Source of the DNA: Methylocystaceae bacterium
GTDB lineage: Bacteria > Pseudomonadota > Alphaproteobacteria > Rhizobiales > Beijerinckiaceae
DNA: 54,379 nucleotides
Direction of reading: 5' to 3'
Assembly (NCBI GenBank): GCA_009921565.1
Contig: RFXM01000002.1
Coordinates: forward strand, 1-54,379
Shown: positions 21,326-32,042 of the stretch, piece after piece
Numbering within the stretch: position 1 is the stretch's first letter
How the letters are laid out: each line of letters begins with the position of its first letter
Translations under genes and position numbers: made by a program
The notes under the pieces: model-generated
Databases searched by the model: none
The model's input: only the letters and a program-made list of their open reading frames with translations
Told to the model about the DNA's origin: nothing

Positions 21326-21350
21326 CGATGCGCCGGCGCTTATCGTTTTT
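21326..21350 (+). terminator. Possible intrinsic terminator after prfC
   Basis: CGATGCGCCGGCGCTTATCG-TTTTT imperfect hairpin, nested in larger inverted repeat TTGGGAAG (21318-21325) / CTTCCCAA (21360-21367). Confidence 0.5.
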
Positions 21351-21559
21351 CATCAGGGTCTTCCCAAATTCGGTCTTGGCGTGATAAGCGGTCGGTAGCA
21401 ATTAAGCGTTCTGTCGTTGGCTGAGAGCCCTGAGCCCGTTCTGATTTAGATAAGGCTTTGAAAACAGTAGCTTATAATATCCGGTTGCGCCCTTGACGGG
21501 AGCGCCGGGAAACTCTTTGCGTCCCCTGCGACGTGAAAATGACATCCAAAGGGAAGTTC

Positions 21560-22834
21560 ATGAGCCAGTCCGGTTTCTTCACCACCTCCGTTGCGCAGTC
21601 AGATCCTGAACTTGCGAAAGCGATAGACCTCGAGCTTGGTCGTCAGCGCCACGAAATCGAGCTCATTGCATCGGAAAATATTGTTTCAAAGGCGGTGCTG
21701 GAGGCGCAGGGATCGGTTCTGACAAATAAGTATGCGGAAGGCTATCCAGGCAAGCGTTATTATGGCGGCTGCCAATTTGTAGATATTGCCGAAAATTTAG
21801 CGCTCGAACGGGCCAAAAAGCTTTTTGGCTGCTCTTACGCCAATGTTCAGCCTAATTCCGGTTCGCAGGCGAACCAAGCCGTCTTTCTTGCCTTGCTACA
21901 GCCTGGCGACACCTATCTGGGTCTCGATCTTGCCGCTGGCGGCCATCTCACGCATGGCTCGCCTGTTAATGTGTCCGGTCGTTGGTTTAAGCCAGTGGCT
22001 TATACTGTTCGCCAGAGCGATCAGCGCATTGATATGGATCAGGTAGAACGCCTCGCTAAAGAGCATAAGCCAAAATTAATCATCGCCGGCGGTTCAGGCT
22101 ATTCTCGTATTTGGGACTTCGAAGCGTTCCGTAAAATTGCCGATAGCGTCGGGGCCTATTTGATGGTGGACATGGCTCACTTTGCTGGCCTTGTCGCTGC
22201 AGGATTGCATCCTTCGCCATTTCCGCATGCGCATGTCGTGACGACGACCACACATAAAACATTGCGCGGTCCACGCGGCGGATTAATCCTATGCAATGAC
22301 GAGGAAATTGGTAAAAAATTAAATTCAGCCGTGTTCCCAGGCTTGCAGGGTGGTCCCTTGATGCATGTGATTGCAGCCAAGGCAGTCGCCTTCGGCGAAG
22401 CGCTCACGCCAGAGTTCAAAGCCTATCAGCAACGCGTTAAAGAAAATGCGCAAATTTTGGCGCAAACACTCGTTGAGGCTGGTTTGGCGATTGTGTCAGG
22501 CGGAACGGATAACCACTTAATGCTTGTGGATCTGCGTCCGAAAAAGATCACGGGCAAAGCGGCGGAAGCCGCGCTTGGCCGGGCGCATATTACCTGTAAT
22601 AAAAATGGCATTCCTTTTGATCCAGAAAAGCCATTCGTCACATCTGGTATCCGTTTAGGAACGCCAGCAGCGACATCGCGGGGGTTTGGCAAAGAAGAAT
22701 TCAAGCAAGTCGGCAGCATGATTGTTGAAGTGCTTGATGGTCTTTCCGCCAAGGGCGAAGAGGGCAATGCGGGCACGGAAGCGGCAGTGAAAGATAAGGT
22801 TCATGCGCTGACCGCTAAGTTCCCGATCTACTAA
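21560..22834 (+). CDS. glyA: Serine hydroxymethyltransferase
   Basis: [60 protein letters not shown] 21560 (MSQSGFF) with SD-like aaagggaag; ORF track start 21533. Confidence 0.97.
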   Translation: MSQSGFFTTSVAQSDPELAKAIDLELGRQRHEIELIASENIVSKAVLEAQGSVLTNKYAEGYPGKRYYGGCQFVDIAENLALERAKKLFGCSYANVQPNSGSQANQAVFLALLQPGDTYLGLDLAAGGHLTHGSPVNVSGRWFKPVAYTVRQSDQRIDMDQVERLAKEHKPKLIIAGGSGYSRIWDFEAFRKIADSVGAYLMVDMAHFAGLVAAGLHPSPFPHAHVVTTTTHKTLRGPRGGLILCNDEEIGKKLNSAVFPGLQGGPLMHVIAAKAVAFGEALTPEFKAYQQRVKENAQILAQTLVEAGLAIVSGGTDNHLMLVDLRPKKITGKAAEAALGRAHITCNKNGIPFDPEKPFVTSGIRLGTPAATSRGFGKEEFKQVGSMIVEVLDGLSAKGEEGNAGTEAAVKDKVHALTAKFPIY

Positions 22835-22846
22835 GTTTACTGGAGT

Positions 22847-22886
22847 TGCGCTGCCCTTCTTGAGCGAGGAGGGCTGCGCAGTTTTT
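22847..22886 (+). terminator. Intrinsic terminator after glyA
   Basis: TGCGC-T-GCCCT ... AGGGC-T-GCGCA followed by GTTTTT. Confidence 0.8.
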
Positions 22887-23006
22887 AATTAGATGAGTTA
22901 TTGAAGTGACGTGGAGCTTTGATGCTCATTTCATTTCTTCCGAAGCTGACGGCTAACCGCGTCTAATTGCGGGAATTTTGTAGCCCGCGCGCAAGAGGCG
23001 ACATGC

Positions 23007-23492
23007 ATGCGCTGCCCTTACTGCGCTTCTTTTGATACACAGGTTAAAGATTCAAGACCTGCAGAGGACTCTGCGTGCATTCGTCGTCGGCGTATTTGTC
23101 CAACCTGTGGCGGGCGCTTTACGACTTTTGAACGGGTGCAGCTGCGTGAAATTGTAGTTGTTAAAAAGTCCGGTAGACGCGCGCCATTTGATCGCGACAA
23201 ACTTGTTCGTTCTGTTGAAATTGCTTTGCGCAAACGCCCAGTTGAGCCGGAGCGTGTGGAGCGGATGATATCAGGAATTGTGCGACAACTAGAAAGTCTT
23301 GGCGAAGCAGAAGTCGAAAGCCAGCAAATTGGCGAGTTGATCATTGAGGGATTACGCACGCTTGATGCCGTGGCTTATGTGAGATTTGCTTCAGTCTATC
23401 GTGATTTTAGAGAGGCGAGAGACTTCAATGTCCTGATTGACGAACTAGAAGGCGTCGGCGATCCGGAGACCAATAACGCGGACGATCTATGA
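23007..23492 (+). CDS. nrdR: Transcriptional repressor NrdR
   Basis: [44 protein letters not shown] Zn ribbon plus ATP-cone. Confidence 0.97.
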   Translation: MRCPYCASFDTQVKDSRPAEDSACIRRRRICPTCGGRFTTFERVQLREIVVVKKSGRRAPFDRDKLVRSVEIALRKRPVEPERVERMISGIVRQLESLGEAEVESQQIGELIIEGLRTLDAVAYVRFASVYRDFREARDFNVLIDELEGVGDPETNNADDL

Positions 23493-24619
23493 CGCGCGTC
23501 GCATCAGTGCCTGATATCTCTCTAGATGACTCATATATGGCCTGTGCGCTTGCTCTTGGCCGACGAAATTTGGGATTAACCGCCCCTAATCCATCTGTTG
23601 GCGCGCTTGTTGTTAAGGAAGGCGTCGTCATAGGACGGGGCTGGACAGGCGTAGGCGGCCGTCCCCATGCTGAGGTAATCGCCTTAAAGCAAGCGGGAGC
23701 TCTTGCGGTTGGCGCGACTCTATACGTCACGCTTGAGCCATGCGCACACCATGGCGTCACGCCTCCCTGTGTCGAGTCGATCGTTGCTGCGGGGATTGCG
23801 CGTGTTGTGTCAGCCCTTGAGGATCCTAACCCGCGTGTTGCAGGTCAGGGTCATCAGTATCTGAGACAATCAGGCATTGAACTATTACTAGGCGTTGGCG
23901 CCGCAATGGCTCGATTGGATCATATGGGCCATATATTGCGAATGATGCATCATCGTCCGATGGTGACATTGAAACTAGCGCAGACTGCGGATGGATACGC
24001 AGCGGGCGCTGCATATGATCCGCGATTGCACATTACTGGGCCTGTCGCTGACGCCTTCACTCATGTGCAGCGCGCTATGCATGACGCAATCATGATTGGC
24101 GCAGGTACGGCGCGTGAGGATGATCCCTTGATGACTGTGCGGTTGCCAGGAATGGATAATCGTCGACCTTTACGGATCGTGCTTGATCCTAAATTATCGT
24201 TGTCTCCCCGCTCGCGCCTTGTCTCAACAGCTCATGATAAGCCGTTGTTGATTGTGGTGCGTGAAGATATTGCAGACGAAGTTGTCCTCCGATTCAAAAA
24301 ATCTAGTGGAGCGGATGTTGCCCGCATACCGAGCAAAGATGGATTGCTTAATTTGCATTCAGTTCTCCGCCTGCTGTCGGAGCGCGGTGTGACGAGAGTT
24401 TTTAGCGAGGGCGGTCCGACTGTTGCTGAAAGTTTACTGTCTGCGGGCTTAGCGGATGAAATAATTTTGCATCAAGGCGTTAAACCTTTAGGCCGCTTAG
24501 GAAAACTTGCGCTGACGCCAGCTGCGAAAATGATTTTACGAGATGAAAATAAATATCGATTGATGGAAAAACGTTATTTGGGCGTGGATCAGATGATGCG
24601 ATATGCGAGGGTTGATTAA
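23489..24619 (+). CDS. ribD: Bifunctional riboflavin deaminase/reductase
   Basis: [47 protein letters not shown]; overlaps nrdR end by 4 nt. Confidence 0.95.
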   Translation: MTRVASVPDISLDDSYMACALALGRRNLGLTAPNPSVGALVVKEGVVIGRGWTGVGGRPHAEVIALKQAGALAVGATLYVTLEPCAHHGVTPPCVESIVAAGIARVVSALEDPNPRVAGQGHQYLRQSGIELLLGVGAAMARLDHMGHILRMMHHRPMVTLKLAQTADGYAAGAAYDPRLHITGPVADAFTHVQRAMHDAIMIGAGTAREDDPLMTVRLPGMDNRRPLRIVLDPKLSLSPRSRLVSTAHDKPLLIVVREDIADEVVLRFKKSSGADVARIPSKDGLLNLHSVLRLLSERGVTRVFSEGGPTVAESLLSAGLADEIILHQGVKPLGRLGKLALTPAAKMILRDENKYRLMEKRYLGVDQMMRYARVD

Positions 24620-25281
24620 TGTTCACTGGTATCGTGACAGATATGGGTGAGGTTATGACCGTTCTGCCGCGCGGTAGGTTGACGCGTCTACAGATCGCCT
24701 GTGGCTATGACGCAAAAGAAATTATGCTTGGAGCCTCAATCGCTTGCTCAGGAGTTTGCCTTACGGTTGTTGATGTGAAGTCTAATCGAGCGGGTGCGAT
24801 CTTTGATGTGGATGCAGCTGCTGAGACCTTGCGTCTCACAAGTGTTGGAAACTGGCGGGTTGGGTCGAAGATTAATTTAGAGCGTGCGCTAAAAATCGGA
24901 GATGAATTGGGAGGGCACCTTGTTACGGGTCATGTGGATGGATTAGCCAAGATCATCTCACGAGATGATCTTGGCCAAAATGACGATCAAGCTGAAGCTA
25001 CGGCGGCAAACGATCGCATGACCTGTTTTTGGATTGAGGCGCCGACAATTGAGCTTGCTGGATATATTGCGAGAAAGGGATCGGTTACCCTAGATGGCGT
25101 TTCATTGACGGTGAATGCTGTCGAAGAAAAAAGATTTTCTGTTTTACTCATACCTCATACGCTGAGGGTTACAACATTTAACGCTCGGCGCGAGGGCGAT
25201 TTTCTTAATCTTGAGGTTGATTTAATGGCGCGTTACGCCGGGCGATTGAGTGACTTTAATAAGAAGCAGGAGTCTTTGTGA
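24619..25281 (+). CDS. ribE: Riboflavin synthase (alpha subunit)
   Basis: [12 protein letters not shown], duplicated barrel motifs, LGGHLVTGHVDG, GSVTLDGVSLTVN; overlaps ribD by 1 nt. Confidence 0.95.
   Translation: MFTGIVTDMGEVMTVLPRGRLTRLQIACGYDAKEIMLGASIACSGVCLTVVDVKSNRAGAIFDVDAAAETLRLTSVGNWRVGSKINLERALKIGDELGGHLVTGHVDGLAKIISRDDLGQNDDQAEATAANDRMTCFWIEAPTIELAGYIARKGSVTLDGVSLTVNAVEEKRFSVLLIPHTLRVTTFNARREGDFLNLEVDLMARYAGRLSDFNKKQESL
24946..24975. repeat. 14-bp perfect inverted repeat inside ribE
   Basis: GCCAAGATCATCTC-AC-GAGATGATCTTGGC. Confidence 0.85.
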
Positions 25282-25396
25282 AATCTTTGTATGATGCGCC
25301 GACTTAAATCGTTGAAGATTAATTCTTCAGTTCGGATATGGATCCAGGCGCTGAGAAAAATATCCTCGTTTTATCGTGGTTGAGAGGTAGGGATCT

Positions 25397-25879
25397 ATGG
25401 CGGGCTTTGCGGAAGATGTATCGGAGAACCTGGTCGTCACTGGAGCGCGAATGCTCGTTATCGCAGCGCAGTTTAATCGGGATATCGTAGAATTACTTTG
25501 CGCTGGCGCGTTGACGGCTCTGGAACGTGCGCAAGCTGAGGCTGAGCTCATCATGGTTCCGGGAGCGCTTGAGATTCCAATTGCCGCTAAAATCGCACTG
25601 GAGGCCGCTAATAAATCAGCGCGCCCCTTTGAAGGTGTCATTGCCCTTGGGTGCGTTATTCGAGGCGACACTTACCATTTTGAAGTCGTCTCGAATGAAA
25701 GCGCCCGCGCTTTAATGGATCTTTCCGTTGCACAAACTATTCCGCTGGGCAACGGCGTCTTAACCGTAGAAAATGAGGATCAAGCCTACGTGCGCGCGGA
25801 TCCTCAGCGTGGCGATAAGGGCGGAGAAGCAGCGCGCGCCGCTTTGGCTTTGACTGCGTTGAAGCGGAGTTTGTCATGA
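25397..25879 (+). CDS. ribH: 6,7-dimethyl-8-ribityllumazine synthase
   Basis: VPGALEIPIAAKIAL, VIALGCVIRGDTYHFEVVSNESARALMDLS, GNGVLTVENEDQA. Confidence 0.95.
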   Translation: MAGFAEDVSENLVVTGARMLVIAAQFNRDIVELLCAGALTALERAQAEAELIMVPGALEIPIAAKIALEAANKSARPFEGVIALGCVIRGDTYHFEVVSNESARALMDLSVAQTIPLGNGVLTVENEDQAYVRADPQRGDKGGEAARAALALTALKRSLS

Positions 25880-26328
25880 CTCTCGATCATCGCTCTGCCG
25901 CGCGTCTGGCTGTTGTGCAAGCGCTTTATCAAATGGAAGTTTCCGGTAAAGGGATTAATGAAATTTTTGCTGAATTTGAATCGCACTGGATAGGGCGAGA
26001 AATTGAAGGCGTGCAGTATAAGCCGGCAGAGGTTGGTTTTTTCCGTGATATTCTACAAGGGGTCTTAACGGATCAGCTGGCCATTGATCAACAAATTGAC
26101 CAAGCCTTATCTAACGGTTGGCCTTTAGCGCGCGTTGAAGCAGTCATGCGCGCCACATTAAGAGCTGGCGCTTATGAAATGCGCGCTAGGAAAGATGTTC
26201 CGTCGCGGGTAGTCATAAAAGAATATGTTGACGTTGCGGGCGCTTTTTTTGGTCCAACTGAATCGGGCATGGTCAATGCGGTTTTGGATAAAATTGCGCG
26301 AGAGGAGCGAGAGCAAGAATTAAAATAG
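25876..26328 (+). CDS. nusB: Transcription antitermination factor NusB
   Basis: RSAARLAVVQALYQMEVSG, VRALRAGAYEM-like ATLRAGAYEMRARKDVPSRVVIKEYVDVAGAFFGPTESGMVNAVLDKIA. Confidence 0.94.
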   Translation: MTLDHRSAARLAVVQALYQMEVSGKGINEIFAEFESHWIGREIEGVQYKPAEVGFFRDILQGVLTDQLAIDQQIDQALSNGWPLARVEAVMRATLRAGAYEMRARKDVPSRVVIKEYVDVAGAFFGPTESGMVNAVLDKIAREEREQELK

Positions 26329-26351
26329 CTCTTTTTTTAAAGTCGACTGCA

Positions 26352-27305
26352 ATGATGACGAAGCGCTACAGTGAAGATGAGTTAATATCAAAGCTATTTT
26401 CGCCAATAGCTGGACCGGAGGCTTTGGGGTTAGCTGACGACGCCGCCTTGATGGCGGTTCGCGATAAGCCTCTAGTCCTTACAACGGATATGCTGGTTGC
26501 TGGCGTGCATTTCTTTGCACAAGATCCGCCAGAATTAATCGCCAAGAAAGCCTTGCGCGTGAATCTGTCCGATCTTGCGGCCAAAGGCGCTGTGCCGCAG
26601 GGATTTCTTCTCTCAATTGCCTTACCGATGGATTGGAGCAATGACTGGCTTGAGTCATTTGCGCGCGGATTAGGCGAAGATGCGCAGGATTTTGCGGTCC
26701 CTTTGCTCGGCGGCGATACATCTTCAACCTCAGGTCCTGTCGCTATTTCTATAACTGCGATCGGAACGGTAGAGACTTTTGTTGCGCGTCGCGGCGCGCG
26801 TGTGGGAGATGGCGTTTATGTTTCTGGACCAATTGGCGAGGCGGCGTTAGGTCTTTGGCTTCGCGAAAACCCTGAGCGACTTGAAACTCTACCGCTCGAG
26901 GCCCGTGATAGCCTACTGGCGCGTTATCTGCTGCCCCGGCCTCGTCTTGATTTGATCCCATTGCTTACAGGCGCCGCGAATGCGGCAATGGATATTTCCG
27001 ATGGCCTCGTCGGCGATTTGGCTAAGTTAACTCGCGTTTCCGGCGTGAGCGCTGAGGTGACAATCAGCGATATTCCCCTCTCCCTAGCCGCGTTACAACT
27101 AATCGCGCTTAAGCCAAAACTATTCGAGCTCGCGCTAACTGGCGGGGATGATTACGAAATCCTCTTCACGGCGGGGGCTGATTTTTCTCCGCCCAAGGGC
27201 ATTTGGCGCATCGGCTCAGTTACGGCTGGATCAAATCCGCCCGAGCTGCGCGATGGGGAGGGCAAAAGCGTGTTTTTCAAGAAAAACTCCTATCGCCATT
27301 TTTGA
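26352..27305 (+). CDS. thiL: Thiamine-monophosphate kinase
   Basis: GLADDAALMAV, TTDMLVAGVHF, VNLSDLAAKGAVPQGFLLSIALP, MDISDGLVGDLAKL, LTGGDDYEILFTA. Confidence 0.95.
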   Translation: MMTKRYSEDELISKLFSPIAGPEALGLADDAALMAVRDKPLVLTTDMLVAGVHFFAQDPPELIAKKALRVNLSDLAAKGAVPQGFLLSIALPMDWSNDWLESFARGLGEDAQDFAVPLLGGDTSSTSGPVAISITAIGTVETFVARRGARVGDGVYVSGPIGEAALGLWLRENPERLETLPLEARDSLLARYLLPRPRLDLIPLLTGAANAAMDISDGLVGDLAKLTRVSGVSAEVTISDIPLSLAALQLIALKPKLFELALTGGDDYEILFTAGADFSPPKGIWRIGSVTAGSNPPELRDGEGKSVFFKKNSYRHF

Positions 27306-27481
27306 CAACATAACGCTCTGCGCCATTGCCGCAGGTCCCTGTTTCTGGCAGAAAGCGCCCGGGAGGATTTAGCCGAGCCGAGGTGATTCTTGGCTTTTAG
27401 GTTATTGTTTTTCCTCTAGGCGACGTGCAGTCGCGCAAGTTTTGGCCGTCAATCGGCCCGGGAATAAAAGGCGAATTCATT

Positions 27482-29665
27482 ATGGTTTTGTTTCTCACCA
27501 TCGTCTTCGGACTGATGTCCGTCGTTTACGGCGTGAAGACTGCGCAAGAATTGCTAGCGGCGGATGCAGGTTCAGCCCGCATGCAAGAAATTTCTGGGGC
27601 AGTTGCCGAGGGGGCGCAGGCCTATCTTAACCGTCAGTATAAGACCATTGGCATGGTCGGCGGCGTGATTTTTGTCATGCTGGTTGTTCTGCTCGGCTGG
27701 GCGGTAGCCTTTGGCTTTTTAATCGGCGCGGCGTTGTCCGGCGCGGCGGGCTATATTGGCATGAATGTCTCTGTGCGGGCGAATGTGCGCACCGCTCAAG
27801 CGGCGACCCACTCAATCGCGGCGGGATTGGACATTGCGTTCAAAGCGGGCGCCATTACTGGATTGCTCGTCGCCGGTCTGGCCTTACTTGGCGTCGCCGT
27901 CTACTACGCTATTCTGACTTGGATCTTTGGCTATTCTCCTTCAGATCGCATCGTCGTCGATGCGCTTGTTGGTCTGGGCTTTGGCGCGTCCTTGATCTCG
28001 ATCTTTGCGCGTTTGGGCGGCGGTATTTTTACAAAGGGCGCTGATGTTGGCGCGGATCTTGTCGGTAAGGTTGAAGCGGGCATACCAGAGGATGATCCGC
28101 GCAACCCCGCAACCATCGCCGATAATGTGGGCGATAATGTTGGCGATTGCGCTGGCATGGCGGCAGATCTTTTCGAGACCTATGCTGTAACCGTTGTTGC
28201 GACAATGGTGCTCGCCTCGATCTTCTTTGCTGGCCAGTCTGGCCTGTCATCGGCTGTGGTCTATCCGCTAGCGATTGGCGGGTTGTCTATTTTGACCTCT
28301 ATCGCGGGCACATATTTTGTAAAGCTTGGCGATGATGACACGCCTTGGGGAAAATTAACGGCCCCTTATTTTGAAAAGATCGGGTTGAAAAAAGACTCCA
28401 TCATGGATGCGCTTTACAAAGGCTTGATCGCAGCGGGCGTTTTATCAATTGGCGGACTCTTTATCGCAACAACCGTCACCGTTGGTTGGGGCGAAATCGG
28501 CAAGGCGAATGGCGTTGCGATTCATGGCTATGGACTGTTTTTCTCCGGCGTCCTTGGTCTGATCGTAACAGGCGCAATCGTTTATATAACGGAATATTAT
28601 ACAGCGACGGGTAAACGGCCTGTTGTGTCGATTGCGCAAGCTTCTGTAACTGGCCACGGCACAAACGTTATTCAGGGCCTTGCTGTGTCGCTTGAAGCAA
28701 CGGCGGCTCCCGCTCTGGTGATTGTTCTGGGCATTATCCTGACCTATGAACTCGGCGGCCTATATGGCACTGCGATTGCAGTAACGACCATGTTGGGTCT
28801 AGCCGGCATGATCGTCGCCTTGGACGCCTTTGGTCCAGTCACAGATAATGCGGGAGGCATTGCAGAAATGGCGGGACTGCCGAAAGAAGTTCGGCAGTCA
28901 ACCGATGCATTAGATGCTGTTGGCAATACAACGAAAGCTGTCACTAAAGGCTATGCAATTGGCTCAGCAGGCCTTGGCGCCTTAGTGCTTTTTGCTGCCT
29001 ACACGAATGATCTTAAACATTTCATAGAGACGGGTGTGCCCTTCTTTAAAGGGATTGATAAAGTCGATTTTGATCTGTCAAATCCCTATGTCGTTGCGGG
29101 TCTGATTTTTGGCGGCTTAATCCCTTATCTATTCGGAGGCATCGCCATGACGGCGGTGGGGCGCGCTGCTGGATCGGTTGTTGTTGAAGTGCGGCGGCAA
29201 TTTAAAGAGAAGCCAGGCATTATGACTGGCGCAGAGCGTCCTGATTATGGGCGCGCTGTCGATATGTTAACGCAAGCGGCGATTAAGGAAATGATCATTC
29301 CTTCGCTACTTCCCGTGCTTGCGCCAATCGTCGCCTTTATTGTCGCTTGGGTTCTTGGCGGTAAGGCGAATGCTTTTGCTGCGCTAGGCGCGCTCCTCTT
29401 GGGCGTTATCGTCAATGGCTTGTTTGTGGCCATATCGATGACCTCGGGCGGCGGCGCTTGGGATAACGCAAAGAAGTCTTTCGAGGATGGCTTTGTCGAT
29501 CAAGATGGCGTTCGGCATCTTAAGGGCTCTGAGGCCCATAAGGCGTCTGTAACAGGCGATACAGTCGGCGATCCCTATAAGGATACGGCAGGACCTGCGG
29601 TTAACCCGGCCATTAAAATTACAAATATCGTCGCTTTGCTACTTCTTGCGATCCTTGCGCATTAA
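27482..29665 (+). CDS. hppA: Membrane-bound proton-translocating pyrophosphatase (K+-independent type)
   Basis: [81 protein letters not shown] has the Lys characteristic of K+-independent enzymes; ATG 27482 preferred. Confidence 0.97.
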   Translation: MVLFLTIVFGLMSVVYGVKTAQELLAADAGSARMQEISGAVAEGAQAYLNRQYKTIGMVGGVIFVMLVVLLGWAVAFGFLIGAALSGAAGYIGMNVSVRANVRTAQAATHSIAAGLDIAFKAGAITGLLVAGLALLGVAVYYAILTWIFGYSPSDRIVVDALVGLGFGASLISIFARLGGGIFTKGADVGADLVGKVEAGIPEDDPRNPATIADNVGDNVGDCAGMAADLFETYAVTVVATMVLASIFFAGQSGLSSAVVYPLAIGGLSILTSIAGTYFVKLGDDDTPWGKLTAPYFEKIGLKKDSIMDALYKGLIAAGVLSIGGLFIATTVTVGWGEIGKANGVAIHGYGLFFSGVLGLIVTGAIVYITEYYTATGKRPVVSIAQASVTGHGTNVIQGLAVSLEATAAPALVIVLGIILTYELGGLYGTAIAVTTMLGLAGMIVALDAFGPVTDNAGGIAEMAGLPKEVRQSTDALDAVGNTTKAVTKGYAIGSAGLGALVLFAAYTNDLKHFIETGVPFFKGIDKVDFDLSNPYVVAGLIFGGLIPYLFGGIAMTAVGRAAGSVVVEVRRQFKEKPGIMTGAERPDYGRAVDMLTQAAIKEMIIPSLLPVLAPIVAFIVAWVLGGKANAFAALGALLLGVIVNGLFVAISMTSGGGAWDNAKKSFEDGFVDQDGVRHLKGSEAHKASVTGDTVGDPYKDTAGPAVNPAIKITNIVALLLLAILAH

Positions 29666-29687
29666 CCAAAGTAGATGACAAGTTAAC

Positions 29688-29712
29688 AGGCGGGGGAGAC
29701 CCCGCCTTTTTT
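29688..29712 (+). terminator. Intrinsic terminator after hppA
   Basis: AGGCGGGG-gaga-CCCCGCCT-TTTTT. Confidence 0.92.
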
Positions 29713-29764
29713 ATTTTTTCTGTAGTCGCAGTTTTTTTAAAGCCGGCCTATACTCTTTGCGCCA

Positions 29765-31798
29765 ATGACCCATCCATTCTTCTGCCTACACAATCATGGT
29801 TTTATTCGCGCCGCTGTTGCGACGCCGCAACTAAAAGTGGCAGAACCCGCTTTTAATGCGGCTAAAATAATTGAGATGTCTCGAAAAGCAGATCAACAAG
29901 CGGCATCGGTCGTTCTTTTCCCTGAGCTTGGTCTGTCCGCTTACGCCATAGATGATCTGCTGCAGCAGGACGTTTTGCTGCTTGCCGTAGAGCGCGCGCT
30001 AGAAGAAATCGTTAAAGCATCGGCGCATTTAAAACTGATCATTGTTGTTGGTGCGCCTCTTCGTCATCGTGGGCGACTATATAATTGTGCGGTTGCGATT
30101 TTTCGCGGTGAAATTCTCGCTGTCACGCCGAAAATCTTTCTGCCAAACTATCGCGAATTCTATGAGAAGAGGCATTTTTCTTCAGGAGCGTCAATTGTCG
30201 GCGCGCAAATTAATATAGCAGGCAGAGAGGCTCCCTTTGGATGGGATCTCCTTCTTGAAGCGGTGGATGTTCCTGATCTGGTTTTACATATGGAAATTTG
30301 TGAAGATGTTTGGGCGCCTATTCCTCCTTCATCGCGCGCGGCGTTAGCAGGCGCAACTGTCCTATTAAACTTATCGGCCTCTAACGCAATTGTTGGAAAA
30401 TCTGATTTCAGGCAGAGGCTTTGCGCAACGCATTCCGCAAGTTGTCTCTCTGCATACCTCTATTCTGCGTCGGGTCGGGGGGAGTCTACAACGGATCTTG
30501 CTTGGGACGGCGAAGCCATGATCCATGAAAATGGCGTTTTACTTGCAAAAGCCCCGCGCTTTTCAACGCAGCCTGAACTCGTTGTCGCCGATTTAGATCT
30601 TGGCCTCCTTGCCACAGAGCGAATGCGTCAGAGCTCTTTTGGAGATTGTGCTGATCGCGAACAATCTAATATGAATTTTAGACGTATTAAATTTACGCTT
30701 AATTTAACGCGTGATCGGGATCTTAATTTTTTACGGCGCGTAGAGCGGTTTCCCTTCGTGCCGTCAGATGAGGCGCGATTAAGCGAATTATGTTATGAAG
30801 CCTTTAATATTCAAGCGCATGGTCTTGAACAGCGTCTGCGCGCAGCGAATATCTCCAAAGTCGTTATTGGCGTTTCGGGAGGGTTGGACTCAACCCATGC
30901 GCTCTTGGTCGCCATTGCGGCGATGGAGCGCTTGGAATTGCCGCGTGAGAATATACTCGCCTATACATTGCCGGCTTTTGCAACGACAAGTAAAACTAAA
31001 GCAAACGCATGGGGTTTGATGCGCGCGCTTGGCGTAACAGGCAATGAGATAGATCTATCTAGCGCTGCTTTGCAGATGTTGAGAGATATTCAGCATCCAG
31101 CCGCTCTTGGCGAGGATCGCTATGATGCAACTTATGAGAATGTGCAAGCAGGCGCGCGAAGCGCGCTCTTGTTCCGTCTAGCGAATTTACATAACGCGCT
31201 TGTCATTGGCACAGGCGATTTATCAGAATTAGCTTTAGGATGGTGCACATATGGCGTGGGCGATCAGATGTCGCACTACAATGTGAATGCCTCTGTATCC
31301 AAAACGCTCATCCAGCATTTGATCCGTTGGTGCGCCGCGCAAGGCCGTTACGGCGAAACGGCGACGCAACTTCTCTATGACATCTTAGATACGGAAATCT
31401 CACCAGAACTCATACCCGGAAAAGAAATGCAAAGGACCCAAGATATCGTTGGTCCCTATGAATTACAGGACTTCAATTTATTCTATGTGACAAGATATGG
31501 GTTTTCGCCGTCGAAAATCGCGTTTCTGGCTTGGCGCGCGTGGCGCGAAGCTCAATCGGGCTATTGGCCTAGCGCGATTAAAGAAAGCGAGCGTCGTCAT
31601 TATACATTGGAAGAAATCAAGCGCTGGCTAGAGATTTTCCTTAAGCGTTTTTTTGCAACAAGCCAATTCAAGCGCACGGCGGCGCCAAATGGCCCTAAAG
31701 TCAGCTCAGGCGGCTCTTTATCGCCGCGAGGGGATTGGCGCGCGCCCAGCGACGCGCATGCCCAGACTTGGCTGGATGATTTTGACGCCATTCCCTAA
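29765..31798 (+). CDS. nadE: Glutamine-dependent NAD+ synthetase
   Basis: N-terminal nitrilase/glutaminase domain (PELGLSAY, EICEDVWAP) and C-terminal VIGVSGGLDSTHALLVAIAAM, GTGDLSELALGWCTYGVGDQMSHYNVNASV. Confidence 0.95.
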   Translation: MTHPFFCLHNHGFIRAAVATPQLKVAEPAFNAAKIIEMSRKADQQAASVVLFPELGLSAYAIDDLLQQDVLLLAVERALEEIVKASAHLKLIIVVGAPLRHRGRLYNCAVAIFRGEILAVTPKIFLPNYREFYEKRHFSSGASIVGAQINIAGREAPFGWDLLLEAVDVPDLVLHMEICEDVWAPIPPSSRAALAGATVLLNLSASNAIVGKSDFRQRLCATHSASCLSAYLYSASGRGESTTDLAWDGEAMIHENGVLLAKAPRFSTQPELVVADLDLGLLATERMRQSSFGDCADREQSNMNFRRIKFTLNLTRDRDLNFLRRVERFPFVPSDEARLSELCYEAFNIQAHGLEQRLRAANISKVVIGVSGGLDSTHALLVAIAAMERLELPRENILAYTLPAFATTSKTKANAWGLMRALGVTGNEIDLSSAALQMLRDIQHPAALGEDRYDATYENVQAGARSALLFRLANLHNALVIGTGDLSELALGWCTYGVGDQMSHYNVNASVSKTLIQHLIRWCAAQGRYGETATQLLYDILDTEISPELIPGKEMQRTQDIVGPYELQDFNLFYVTRYGFSPSKIAFLAWRAWREAQSGYWPSAIKESERRHYTLEEIKRWLEIFLKRFFATSQFKRTAAPNGPKVSSGGSLSPRGDWRAPSDAHAQTWLDDFDAIP

Positions 31799-32026
31799 CA
31801 GTTTTGACGCTATTTCTAACTTGTTGCCTCGAAGCGATTAAGCGCCACGCTCATCAATCGCACCGTCTGCAAAATACTCGGAAAAAATCAGATTATCATT
31901 TATATTAACTAGATTTTTATTGGTATTTTGTGTTTAGTCGTCTTTATGAGCCAGTCTTAGAACTCGTAATTCAAATTGCAGACAGAGTTTGAAGAGTGTT
32001 TAGGTCGAAATTTTATTTTTTAAACC

Positions 32027-32042
32027 GAATGACTAGTCATTC
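32027..32042. promoter_or_regulatory. 16-bp perfect palindrome abutting start codon (operator-like)
   Basis: GAATGACTAGTCATTC immediately followed by ATG at 32043. Confidence 0.6.

Noticed and set aside
21400-21533. Riboswitch upstream of glyA
   Set aside because: No match to glycine or THF riboswitch cores that I can recognise; TTGAAA/TATAAT pair there has a spacer far too short for a sigma-70 promoter
25282-25396. Possible FMN riboswitch before ribH
   Set aside because: No RFN-element conserved segments seen; the gap is short and not convincingly structured
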